Shown one piece after another: positions 42,347 through 52,828 of a DNA stretch of 64,000 nucleotides (its first letter is position 1; each line of letters starts with the position of its first letter). Location: positions 13,541,854 to 13,605,853 of the forward strand of contig JAUPFP010000001.1 of NCBI GenBank assembly GCA_036925085.1, given 5' to 3'. This DNA is from Brachycybe producta. Taxonomy: Eukaryota > Arthropoda > Diplopoda > Playtdesmida > Andrognathidae. The notes beneath the pieces were generated by a model. The model was not told the DNA's origin, did no database searches, and worked only from the letters and a program-made list of their open reading frames with translations. Both the position numbers and the translations under genes were made by a program.

Positions 42347-42561
42347 GTATTGTCCCCTATGATTTTCCGTGGAGGCCTATAAACCCATATTGTGAAATAG
42401 TAGAAGAATTAAGTGGTGAGTCATCAGAATACATTTGCCACAACCCATCTTCGGATTTCACCCCAGAAGTGTTTAAGGATTGGCAGAAAATAAAGGAATT
42501 ACTAATAGAAGTTCGAACGGTGATTCAGTTGTTAGATTATTTGGATGCGGTTAGAGATTAA
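42343..42561 (+). CDS. small unknown ORF, second of the cluster
   Basis: Open frame of 72 codons beginning in the ATGA overlap with the preceding ORF. Trp/Pro-rich N-terminus, then a helix ending LLDYLDAVRD. No recognised domain. The TAA stop is 11 bp before the next ATG. Confidence 0.35.
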   Translation: MSIVPYDFPWRPINPYCEIVEELSGESSEYICHNPSSDFTPEVFKDWQKIKELLIEVRTVIQLLDYLDAVRD

Positions 42562-42572
42562 AAAATTGTATA

Positions 42573-42770
42573 ATGAATCTGGAAAAAGGGAAAAAGCAAA
42601 AGGTAGATAATATCCAATTAAAACGACAAGGAGAAAATTTACAAGAAGCTAGTCCTAACCTAATAAATAGTCCAGGAATCACTAGTAATAACACTTATTT
42701 TCGAAACTCTGAGAGACTGGGATTTGTAAATATAGCACTAGAAAATAGAATTAAACTAGAAATGAGATGA
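42573..42770 (+). CDS. small basic unknown ORF, third of the cluster
   Basis: Open frame of 65 codons with a Lys-rich N-terminus and Asn/Ser-rich middle. Its TGA overlaps a further ATG as ATGA at 42767-42770. No recognised domain. Confidence 0.3.
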   Translation: MNLEKGKKQKVDNIQLKRQGENLQEASPNLINSPGITSNNTYFRNSERLGFVNIALENRIKLEMR

Positions 42771-42859
42771 GTGAAGACACGTATTTGGTTCCAACGCAAG
42801 TCGCCTCAGGTGTTTATGTCCATATACGAGTATATGCTGTTGTGTCCCTTGTGACTTGA
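42767..42859 (+). pseudogene. start of a fourth ORF, soon broken
   Basis: Thirty codons from the ATGA overlap to TGA at 42857-42859. Protein-like sequence continues in-frame beyond the stop for about 30 codons, so the original ORF was probably longer. Cys-rich fragments (SGCP, CPCKKK) follow between 43090 and 43440 in broken frames. Confidence 0.25.
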
Positions 42860-43191
42860 ACAAGTGGAAGTGTTTATGCCACAATTTTGAATTTAGCATT
42901 TGAAGTTTTTCAAATATCACCTTGGGAAGGCCAGGGTCATCAAATGTACAAGCGTGCTTAGAATATAATGAATAGCATGCATTTCTAGATAGATTTATTT
43001 TACCTCCTCCTTGGTTTGAAATAACAAATTTCTTTAATCAAATTAATTTAAGTCATCAACAGGAAGGTATGAATAGTGAAGACAGGTGTCTCTCAGGTTG
43101 TCCTTTAAGTACTAGTGGCATTTATATTATACAGAAAGGGACAAGTAAGATAAAGTGTGTATATTCATCATAATATTTACCAACCAAAGGA

Positions 43192-43296
43192 ATTCTATCA
43201 ATAAATCAAGGAATTTGAAGAAGTACAGATGGAAATTATATAGTTTCAGGAACTATATAATTTCCGTCTTCAAATTCCTTGATTTATTGATAGAAT
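43192..43296. repeat. strong 105-bp hairpin
   Basis: ATTCTATCAATAAATCAAGG pairs exactly with its complement at the far end (27-bp perfect outer stem); GGAAATTATATAGTT and AACTATATAATTTCC form an inner 15-bp stem with a tiny loop. It lies among broken coding fragments. Confidence 0.9.
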
Positions 43297-44056
43297 TGAC
43301 ACTCAGGGTGTCCTATAGGTCCGCATTGTATAAAAAGAGTTTTCAAGACAGCAGGAACAGTTAAATGCAGAGTACGTGGTACATATTATAAAATAGGAAT
43401 TTGTGAAACCAGGTGTCCATGCAAGAAGAAGAATACAAGCAGCAAGGTTGAAAAGAATACTGAAGATGAGGTCAAAAAGCCAGAAGATTATGTAAAACAT
43501 TTGATAATAGAGAAAGAAAAAATCTAGTATCATGAGAGTTTCTACAAGAAGTCGCATATCCATTGGTAATACAATTTGCTAGATTTGGTGTGGAGTAGAT
43601 ATTACTGCGTCATGGCTTAGACGACACAGATCTTGGAAAAGTCTAGGTGAAGTATATAGAGATCCAGGGAAAACCAAGTTGAGATAGTGCAGGTATTTCC
43701 ACAACTGTTAATGATTTGTGTTTTGATATATTGTTTGCTACGAAATGAGCACTGGGGATCAAACGTGTCCCATAGTTACCTGTGATCTATCTTACTTAGA
43801 TAAAGTGTAAGGTTATATGTAAAACACACAGAAAAGAATATTTAGTAATTAAATTCTTACACAAGTGTCAGAGAGGATAGTATAGCAGCAGTGACATTTG
43901 ATACTAGTCCTATAGAGGCAGATTCGATCCAAGAAATATTGAATAGACGGAAGAAAAATTGTCCGAGATCAAAGGATTGTTATTTTGTAACAGTACGAAA
44001 CGGTGAGAGTAGGGAAATATACAGGTGTACGACACAAATTTCTAGTTGACACAAAA

Positions 44057-44996
44057 TTAAATATTGTTTAAAAGACTAGAACAAGGTTTCAAAATGGCGA
44101 CCGAAGGGTTGGCAACCTCACAAATGAATGATACAAGCCTGATTCCATGTTTTTCAGAAGATGACAAAGGTCCTGCAAAAGAAATATTTGAACAGTTGAA
44201 AACAGTCGGAAGGCCGCCCGTCCTTTTGGACGACGTAGATATCGCACCTTGCAGTGGTTTCATCCAGTTGCCTTCTTTGTAGATGGTTCGGATCGAAATA
44301 ATACTGTCAAAATCTGCTTCCATTTTGTAGATCGAAAGCCCCATAGGTACATTGAGTGCTGTAGTGACATCTTCGGTCGTTTCTCTGGCTAAGAGGTGAA
44401 TGACATATCCAGTAGAATTGACAATTAAGAGTTTGAAAATGGATTGTTTGTTTTCTTCAATGATTCTAAGAGAAACATTAATTCCTCCCTGTTGGATCGT
44501 GCTTTCGCACGAGTCGATGAACTGAAGGCTACCTTGTTGTAACCATTCAGGAGCATTGACCTCAACGAGAGCAACTTTCTTCAGATCCAACCATAGATTC
44601 TGGACCAGGTGTAGTTTTGCTGGCCCCTTCTTCAGGAGTTTCTCTAGCACCTCTTCATCTTGATTCTTAAGATTTTGGATAAAATCTTCTGCTTGTTACT
44701 GCTCATGAAGAGTGTCTGGTACCAGTTCCTCTCCAATGTAGACTTCCTTTTGGTTTATGCCAAGGCAAAGTTTGAGGTTTTACTAAGGTCGTATCCCAGC
44801 AAAGCCTCATGTCGTCCTTCGATGACAATCAATTTTCTTCTGAAAAGGTTGTTGGCGAAATGAATCGGTACAATGACTTGTTCCATGATGTTTTAATAGA
44901 TTTCTTCCAGCACCAGTCAGATTTGCGGAAATGGCAGTGGATCCAAGAGTTTCATGTCTTTTATCGATGACTCACTGATAATGGACGTTTAGGCAC
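44057..44996 (-). pseudogene. retroelement D pro-pol fragment: protease end and linker before RT
   Basis: Reading leftward from 44996: VIEGRHEALLGYDL at about 44840, a retropepsin C-terminal pattern (compare IEGEGEAVIGVDL in the neighbouring element). Then, after a stop, the 197-codon frame 44650-44057 with the hydrophobic beta-rich linker that precedes RT in such polyproteins. The upstream part, including a DSGA active site, is at 58670-58845, on the other side of the 13.7-kb insertion. The RT is not found below 44057. The fragment is dead. Confidence 0.55.
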
Positions 44997-45788
44997 TGTA
45001 ACAACCCGACTGGGCCGTTACAATGCCCACGGTAAATCTTGCTAACTTACCGTCGCCTGACCTCCTTGGGACGGGTCGAAGCACTGGCCAGCTCTCCTCT
45101 TGCACCCGTCCGTGCCATGGGTAGCGCCGGTCTGAGGTTGAGGTCCATGCCGCAAGTCGACGGACGAGTGGCCGCCGAACAAGACGTGGAATCCACGGTA
45201 AATCCCCGATGGATCTTACCGTGGATAAACCGCGCGCGAAGCACCGGCCGACAAGACGTAGAACATGCCGGACAGGACGGTGGCAGTGACGGTGAAACTC
45301 CCCACCGGAACCCCCACCCTCCACGCGGTAACTTCCCCAGTATTATTATGAAAGGTAATAATAAAAGACACGGACACAGTAGATAGAGTGTGAAAATAAT
45401 AAATGTAATTTATTCTACAAGAATAAACGATAAAACACTCACTTATTAAAGAGATGCAATAGAAGAAGATTCTCCTGGCTAATTCAGCCAGGAGGAAGAG
45501 AGGGCATTCACCTCCTCACACACAGGGAAAAATGAATGGTGGCCATCTTGGCCACCTGATGAAATTATGGAGCACACAATCACCTGCACACAGCATCAAG
45601 GGTTCACTTTCCACTGTCCAGATATAATGGCGCCACCATATATATCACCCCCAGGCTGCTCCACCTGGGGAGGACAGGAACCCTTGCTGGCCATTTTGTC
45701 GTCTGCCTGGCAACCAATTTACAAGTGCCTAGCAGACGACATGGAAATTTAGTTCTGCTCCAAAAAGAAGCAGAACCGGGTCGTCACA
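44997..45788 (-). repeat. 3' LTR of the family-A element
   Basis: 792 bp; plus-strand ends TGTAACAACCC and GTCGTCACA, i.e. TGTGACGACC...GTTGTTACA on the coding strand. Differs from the other LTR by a modest number of substitutions and small indels, so the insertion is not very old. Confidence 0.93.
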
Positions 45789-45868
45789 ATCCTCTCAACT
45801 TCCCTGATCCGCCCCGGGATCAGGTCGGCCGAGCCAGCAAGGATTGCGCCCATGACCCCCACTCAGTT

Positions 45869-46792
45869 TCAGACTGATTTCTTCGGTGGTGGATTCATCA
45901 GAGCCACCATCCACTCCGACATCCACCGACGTATCCACCACGAACACATCCGGGTGTTTCTCCACCCGAGACCGAGATCAAAATCAGTCCCCTTGAGTCT
46001 TGACGCCTCTTGCTGTCGAAACGCTTCAACGGCAAGAGTGTCAAGCTGCGGACTCTGACGAAGAGTCCGACTTGTCAGAAGGTCTACGAGGGCGGCCGCG
46101 GGATCGGACACGCTACCTCGTAGAGGGTGGGTGACAAATTCCCCCACCATTCCTTCCAAGTCGCAGCCAAGGAGATGCTGGACGTATGGGGCCGCGAGCT
46201 GGGCTACACATACTAGTCCAGCTCCTGTCCCCACTGCATCTAGAACAGCAAAGCATCTCCTTACCGGGTTGACGACCAGCAACACCGGATAGTCCGTACT
46301 GCCAAATGCCAGCACATATCGCATGGCAAATGATGGCAACGACGGCATCCATGGAACTGGGAGTGGCTCCACCAGACGATAGTATCCGTGGTTATTCCGG
46401 TTATTCAGAAAGACCTCTCCTTCTGAATACGGAGGCTCCGCACAAAAGCGTCGACCCTCGCCCTCGGGCTCAGGAGACTTGGCTCTTTCTTCCGGTCCTA
46501 GGGCCGCAAAGACCCCGTCATCGGGACCCGGAGAGAAGGGTGTCCTTCCTACGGAAGGCACGGGACCACGTTTGGCGGGAACGTCATTTTTCCCTGCCGG
46601 GCTGCCCCCACCGCTAGGTAACGGTGAGCTGACCCGGTGGAGAGTTCCCACCGACCGAACTAACAAGTTCGGTACCGCCACCACCTTCGGGGAGGATGAA
46701 GGTATACCGAGAACAACGTCTCGCATTGACCTATCATCCATCCGTGCCGTCTTACTCTGACGGGTATGGTGCGGTTGGCTCCCGGCCGACAC
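45869..46792 (-). CDS. extra sense ORF X2 after pol (FLNNR protein), unknown function
   Basis: Open frame of 307 codons between ORF X1 and the 3' LTR. The N-terminal third is low-complexity and Pro/Gly-rich; FLNNR follows at about residue 130; the rest is a hydrophobic globular domain (YVLAFGSTDYPVLLVV, then FAVLDAVGTGAGLVCV, then PAAALVDLLTSRTLRQ). No signal peptide or retroviral envelope feature is evident, though the location is that of an env gene. The broken ORF at 1452-2283 shows the same layout. It is unlike gag or pol domains I know. Confidence 0.5.
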   Translation of the reverse strand: MSAGSQPHHTRQSKTARMDDRSMRDVVLGIPSSSPKVVAVPNLLVRSVGTLHRVSSPLPSGGGSPAGKNDVPAKRGPVPSVGRTPFSPGPDDGVFAALGPEERAKSPEPEGEGRRFCAEPPYSEGEVFLNNRNNHGYYRLVEPLPVPWMPSLPSFAMRYVLAFGSTDYPVLLVVNPVRRCFAVLDAVGTGAGLVCVAQLAAPYVQHLLGCDLEGMVGEFVTHPLRGSVSDPAAALVDLLTSRTLRQSPQLDTLAVEAFRQQEASRLKGTDFDLGLGWRNTRMCSWWIRRWMSEWMVALMNPPPKKSV

Positions 46793-46986
46793 GGTCGCAC
46801 CGTGTCAGGACTCCTCCTCCTCCGTCCCGATACTTCCACCATCACCAGTCCCCTGGGACCCACGGGTGGAAGCTTTCGGACCTCCCTTCTTCTCATGATG
46901 GGCCTTCTTGCCCTTCTTTTTCTTCTTTTTCTTTTTCTTCTCATGAGAAGAAGGTTGACCGGGCTGGGAGCTGGACGCACCGAAGC

Positions 46987-48477
46987 TCACAGACTTACTG
47001 GGCCGGTGAGTCTTAGGAGGGTGGTTAGCCCCCTTCGATTGACCGGACTTACTAGTCGCAGACTTTCCAGCCGAAGCTGTACTAGTCTTTGAACTAGCTC
47101 CCGTAGAAGAAACGACGGTCGAGGATGCTCGTGTCGCCACGAAGCGTCCCTTTCCATCCCGGGGAAGATTTCTCTTCTCCGGGGCAAGGGTCGGCTGACC
47201 CTTGCCACCAACAGGTTCAACTGCCGCACCTTGGTGAGGTGCCTTGGCAGCTTGTACCGCCCCCTTTGGGCGATATGCTGTTGGCCAGCAGCCGTGGTGG
47301 CACTCGCAATAGGAGTGGCACCAACTCCGACGGGAGGTTCTCCTGTACTGAGTGGATTCCTGGCATCAGCTTCCCGCAGGGGCGGAAACTGAGAGGCCTG
47401 GAGCTCAAACTCTCGTCGGCGTGCAGGGTTCTTGTCCCGCAGGACAAGGGCAGCACATCTGGCCGCTTGTGCCTGGTGGTACCGCAAGCGGTCCTCCTGG
47501 CTCCACTTTCCTTTGGGGAAGCCGGCCGGACCTCCACGAGAGGTCTTAGCCTTCTTTCCCACCGGATTACTGGCTAAAGGTGGGGTGAAGGGGCGGGGAC
47601 GTTTCTGTCCCTGACCACAACCACCACTGGCGTGAGTGCTCTTCCTTGGAGCGGGAGGAGAAGGCTGATTGGCCTTCTTTTCCGCTCTTCGGTCCCTCTT
47701 GGGAGTTGCAGACTGCCAGCTTGAACAGCCAGCCTCCGCTTCGGTTGGTCCCGAAACCGGAGGCTGACCAACAGGCCAGGCAGCACCAGCAGCTCCCTCA
47801 GGATGAGCTGGCGACACAGGGAGAAGACCCACCGCCGGCGTAAACTTCGCCAAGGCAGCCTTCGTCCTCTCCAACTGTGCCTCCCTCTTCGCCAGGGCTT
47901 TCATCCTGGCGGTGTACCTAGCAGCTCCGGACTTTTTCTTGGTTTTTGAACCGTCCTTACGGAACTGCTGGGTAGGGTACTCCCCAACGAAGTAGCGTTT
48001 CCCGTCGGACGCCAGGAAACCACCTGATGCCGTCTGGTACTTTGCGGCTTCGTCCTGCCTTTCCAGACAGGCCGCTTCCGTCTCCCCAACAGGGTCGACC
48101 GGAATTGGACTGCCCTTCCGGGCTGGAGTACCCTCCTGGGATCCAGTCACAGACCGTTTACCCAGGGAGGCTGATCCTCTCCCTTCAGACTCCGAAGAGT
48201 CCTCTGAAGAGAGGATCCGTTGGCCTCTCCACCGCCTGGAGAAGGGCACCACATCATCTTCCATGGTGTCCATCTCCGCCTCCGTGTCAATGACCAGGGT
48301 TCCTCCCAAAAAGGCATCCCTGCTTCCCTCAGCCAGGCTAGCCAATTCTAGCCGGCTTTGGTCCGCCGGAGGATCACACTTCGCCAAGGAGGTAGCCGCC
48401 AAACCGGTGGCCACCTCTTCGACAGGCGTGCTGGCCCGCACCGGCTCACCAACCGCCAGGATCTCCATGGCTCCCAA
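46987..48477 (-). CDS. extra sense ORF X1 after pol, charged low-complexity protein
   Basis: Open frame of 496 codons; the first ATG in the frame is at 48468. Acidic N-terminal 110 residues (EAEMDTMEDD, SSEDSSESEG), a Lys/Arg helical stretch (ARYTARMKALAKREAQL), Pro/Ser-rich middle, and a basic helical region (RLRYHQAQAARCAALVLRD). It resembles ORF 299-1480 in composition and order of charged segments. It may bind nucleic acid; that is inference. It lies about 0.56 kb after the pol frame ends. Confidence 0.5.
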   Translation of the reverse strand: MGAMEILAVGEPVRASTPVEEVATGLAATSLAKCDPPADQSRLELASLAEGSRDAFLGGTLVIDTEAEMDTMEDDVVPFSRRWRGQRILSSEDSSESEGRGSASLGKRSVTGSQEGTPARKGSPIPVDPVGETEAACLERQDEAAKYQTASGGFLASDGKRYFVGEYPTQQFRKDGSKTKKKSGAARYTARMKALAKREAQLERTKAALAKFTPAVGLLPVSPAHPEGAAGAAWPVGQPPVSGPTEAEAGCSSWQSATPKRDRRAEKKANQPSPPAPRKSTHASGGCGQGQKRPRPFTPPLASNPVGKKAKTSRGGPAGFPKGKWSQEDRLRYHQAQAARCAALVLRDKNPARRREFELQASQFPPLREADARNPLSTGEPPVGVGATPIASATTAAGQQHIAQRGRYKLPRHLTKVRQLNLLVARVSRPLPRRREIFPGMERDASWRHEHPRPSFLLRELVQRLVQLRLESLRLVSPVNRRGLTTLLRLTGPVSL

Positions 48478-48819
48478 CTTAATGGTCGCCCTCGGTCACC
48501 TCCACGGTGGGAGGCGGTGTCAACCGTCCCCAAACAGACCCATAATATAAAGGGGTCCGAGGGGACGGCTGGGTCACCACGGCGTCCTCAACCAATAGCA
48601 GACCCAAAGGTCCGCCGTCGGCCAAGTCGGCTATGGCCCGACCCAAAGAATCCGAGGAGCAAGCGGCATCCGACTTCAACAGCTCCGCATCACCCGGATG
48701 CAAAGAGCTGAGGGAGGAGGAACCGCTGCCACCCCGCCAGTTTCTTCCTTCTCCGCCGTGGCTACCTGAAAAAGTTCAAAAAATACGGTAAGAATTTGAC
48801 CTATTATGGTAGGAAACAT

Positions 48820-49400
48820 ATTCCACGGTGCAAAACCGCAAAAAAATGTCTTCCGGCCGGGCAGGCACCGTGGTACACGGCCAAAGCCATCCCCAACGGT
48901 AGTCGCACGGTCGGAACCGGCCAAAAACGTTTTTGGTCGGTCCAAAATCCGTAATTCTACGTTCGGTACCTTGGGCGGTGATTTCCACGGTACATCACCG
49001 TAGGAAATCCCGTTTCCACCGTGCATATCCCGTGCCTCACGGAAAAAAGTCCTTCACGGGATTCGCACGGTCGGAATCGGCCAAACAGTTGTTTGGACCG
49101 TCCAAACCTGGCACCGACAATTCAGGTTGCTTGGGGAGTGGTTTACACGGACCACTACCGTGAAAAACCACTTTCCGTCCGTTAGAACACCGTGGTTTAC
49201 GGTCGAAACCGTTCTCCACGGTGGTTTCACGGACAGAACCGTGCAAAAACACCTTTTCACCGTCCAAACTCCGTAGAACTTGGTCTCCACCAAGTTCCAC
49301 GGTGTTCGGGCGGTAAAACACCGTGTTCTTCACGGCCCCATCAGCGGTAGCATCACCGTCAATATTGTCACGGTGACACCTCCACCAAAACCACGTGTTC
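48820..49400. repeat. 81-bp periodic array of hairpin-forming CACGG units
   Basis: GCACGGTCGGAA(C/T)CGGCC at 48902 recurs at 49064 and, diverged, at 49226; intermediate units with CCACGGTACATCACCG stand half-way (about 48980, 49143, 49307). Spacing is 81 bp (27 codons), so the end of the pol frame runs through without stops until 49037. Related arrays lie at 57040-57800. Confidence 0.75.
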
Positions 49401-52400
49401 AAGCGGTCAATGACCGCTTGACACACCCAAAAGCAATAAAAGAATACTGCCAAAGGGCAGGAAAAGGAAATTCCCCTTTGGGGACTTACTTTGTTTTTCG
49501 TAGCATCCAATAGTCCTAAGTTTTTGCTTTTTCTCCGGTAAGAAACACGTTTTCTATGCAAATTAGCGGCAAACGACCGTCTAAGTTTTAATTTAAAAAC
49601 AAGATGGCGCTCAGCTGCTAATTTCACCGGAGAGACGGCTAACAGCGGCGGCTTGGCGGCTAAAACATAATTAGCTGCCTCCATTGCTGTTACCATAGAG
49701 ATTCTACCGTCGTCTGCCACTATAGGAGCAGATACATGGCCTGAATCTCCATGGAAAGACTCAGGAGAGAGATCTTTAGGGGAAATAACTTCTGCAGACT
49801 CCTCTTTGAGTTTGCAGTTGGGAATTGTGGATTTCTCCACCCAGCTCCCCCTGGACAACTGCCATCTGTCCGGGACAGACAGGCGACGCCTAGTCCAGGG
49901 GTCACTGCGCTCCCAATCCTTATTTCCTCGGTTCAGGTCCTCATCCCATATCAGGGAATGACCTGCTCTCTCCCACCAAGACAGGGACTTCCAAAGTCCC
50001 TGCACCACCCTGGTGCCTATTGGAGCTTCAGAGGAAGCTTGCAGAACCTCAAAAGCCCTGGGTTTCCTAGGATGGAGGTAATACCGGGGCCGAGGTGCTT
50101 CCTCTGCCTCAGAGTCAGTTGACTCCACCACCAAGCTAGGCTGGCCAGAAGGTCCTGGAGAGACATCATCCCTCCTCTCACTTCCAGCTGACCCAGACTC
50201 AGCATCACTGGACCCTTCAGAGTTCGATGAGGTTTCAGAGCCACCTAGGCCATCTTCCTCACAAACCCCACATGTGGGAACGTACGGCTTCAAGTTATCA
50301 ACATAAAACCGGTCCCGCACCTTCCGACCATACCCATCTACGAATTCTATCTCGTAGACCAGGTCGGAAACCTGCCGGACCACCGTACCCAGTTCAGCCA
50401 TGTAAGCAAAATTCCACTTCTTGGCTTGACCGAGCTTCCCAGCCATATCCCTTATCCAGACCTTATTACCAGGCTGGTATAGGGGTGGCTAAACCCGGCC
50501 GGCGTCATACCGGCTCTTCTGTCTGGCTTGAGCGGCCGCCAAATTTTGACGAGCACGCTCCTCTACGGCTTGCTGGTCAGGCAAGTCGCGGACCGGACCG
50601 TTAGGAAGGAGATTGTCAATCCCCAACCTAGGCTCACGACCAAACAACAATTGGTACGGAGACACTTCTGTGCTCTCCTGCACCGCAGTGTTGTAGGCCC
50701 ACACGGCGGGTCGCAATTTCTCCCACTAATCGCGTTGGTCCTTGAGGGGATCAAGGTAACGCTTGATGGTTTCCATCACGGTCTTGTTCATACGCTCCGT
50801 AAGCCCATTAGCTTGCGGATGGTACGCCGTCGTGAAGTGCTGCGCTATATTATAGCACTCCCGGAACTTTCGCAAAATCTTGCTACAGAACTGGGACCCA
50901 CTATCAGAGATGAGAGTAGTCGGTGTGCCATACACCGACAAGATCTCATCTTTCAGAAACTTGACAACACAAGCGGCCGTAGCCCTTCGTACTGCCTTTG
51001 CCACGCCGTACCGGGTGAAGTAATCCACCATAATCAATACATAGGTGACTCCACCCACAGACACGGGAAAAGGCCCAACGAAGTTCATTCCCCAGGAATG
51101 AACCGGGTACTCAGGAACTATGGGTTGCAAGAATCCTTGAGCTCTTGTGAACTGTCTCTGACACACTAAGCATGACTTAACATACTCCACCATGTCACGT
51201 TTCATACCTAACCAGTAGAAACGAGTACGCAACCGTTGGTAGGTCTTGTATACTCCGAAGTGACCAGCTTCGGAGCTATCGTGCAACTTCCGCAAGCAGA
51301 AGGCTTGACACGACCTCGGCACAACCAACACAGTTCTCGTATGATCCTGAATGGATTTGATGGCATACAACTTGTCTGCCACCACGAACTTGAACCTTAA
51401 GTTCGAATCGGGGTCGGTGGAGAGCTCACGCTTCACCTTGGAGCACCAACTGTCGTTGGCCTGCTCCATTACCCAATCCACCTCAGACCGGATCCGGTAA
51501 ATGACCTCACCCATGTCGGCTTCAACGTGTTCAGGCAAACAAGGATCAACAACTTCATTCACCGGATACCGACTCAAACAGTCAGCATCCTCGTGAAGTT
51601 TCCCCTTCTTGAACTGAATCTTATACCGGTACTCCTGCAACTGCATTTGCCAACGCCCCAACCTGCCTTGCAGGTTTTTGGCAGTCTGCAAATGACAGAG
51701 CGCATGGTGATCTGTTACGATCACAAAGTCCCGGTTAAAGATGTAAGGTCGGAATTTACACACGGCAAACATGATCGCCAAGCATTCCTGCTCGGTGACA
51801 CTATACCGTGTTTCCGGTCCCTTCATGAGACGGTTAGCGTAGGCCAGAACCCGAGGAGCCTTGTCCTCAGGTAACTTCTGGTATACTACGACACCTAGAC
51901 CGTAACCACTAGCATCGGTGTGAATTAACACCTCACCACGTGGATCATACATGGTGAGCACCGGTGCTTCGGTTAAAAATGACTTTAACCGTTCGAACGC
52001 TAGACCACACTGCTCCGACCAGTCAAAAGACGCATCCTTCCTGGTCAGATCATGCAGTGGTCTTGCGATCTTGGCAAAGTCCTTGATGAACCTACGGTAG
52101 TAGCCGGCCAGTCCAAGAAAACTTCGGACGGCGGTCACCGTTGTAGAGACATCGAACTCTTCGACTGCTCTAACGAGACCCGGGTCCGGAGCAACTCCCT
52201 CGGCACTCAGTATGTGACCGAGATACTTGACTTTGTCAAAACCGAAGAAACATTTCTTCGGCTGGAGTTTCAGATCCGCCCCTCGTAACAGTCTCAGGAC
52301 AGTACTCAATCGTTCGAGAAACTGCTCAAAGGTGCTCCCAAAGACAATAATATCGTCTAGGTACACCAAGCAGCTCTCCCACTTGTGTCCCGCCAACAAG

Positions 52401-52750
52401 AGGTCTAACGCTCTTTGCATAGTGGCAGGAGCATTGCAGAGTCCGAAAGGCATTTTTCGGAACTCAAATAGACCTTGAGAGCAAATGATTGCTATCTTCT
52501 CAATGTCTTGCTCCGCCATCCTGACCTGCCAGTAACCACTAGCAAGGTCTAGGGTTGCGAAATACTTCGCTCCAGCAAGTGAATCGAGGGCATCATCGAT
52601 GCGAGGTAACGGGTACTGATCCGCCTTAGTCTGGGCATTCAGTCTCCGATAGTCCACACAAAAACGAAAGCCACGATCCTTCTTGCGAACAAGCAAGATA
52701 GGGCTCGCGTAAGGACTATGCGAAGGTTGGATTACCCCTGCATCCAACAT
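49037..52750 (-). pseudogene. pol: Ty3/gypsy pol: reverse transcriptase, RNase H and integrase, with in-frame stops
   Basis: One frame holds RT (residues 1-200: FCVDYRRLN, LDLASGYWQV, YLDD at 130-133, FLGLAGYYRRF), RNase H (LIHTDASGYGLG, VTDHHAL), and integrase (zinc-binding H..H..CLVC, core, C-terminal YQPGNKVWI and VRDRFYVDNLKPY). TAG stops at 50726-50728 and 50489-50491 interrupt the integrase. The first integrase catalytic Asp is Asn (WGMNFVGPF; AAC where GAC is expected); the second Asp (LISDSGSQF) and Glu (GLTERMN) remain. RT residues are intact. After the integrase the frame continues into Glu/Ser/Pro-rich sequence and the 81-bp array. Confidence 0.93.
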
Positions 52751-52828
52751 CTTCGCTACCTCTTTTCTCTCGACTGCACGAGAGCGGTTCTTCGCAATCC
52801 TTCACGCACCGGAGGTAACCCACCGGTA

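Noticed and set aside
45038-45386. ORFs in the family-A LTRs (repeated at 57918-58265)
   Set aside because: Present in both LTRs simply because these are copies; no domain and no start context.
47125-47577. Plus-strand ORF opposite X1
   Set aside because: Antisense shadow in GC-rich DNA; X1 is the longer frame in the sense of the element.
50528-51169. 213-codon plus-strand ORF opposite integrase
   Set aside because: It is the antisense shadow of the integrase frame, whose motifs are clear.
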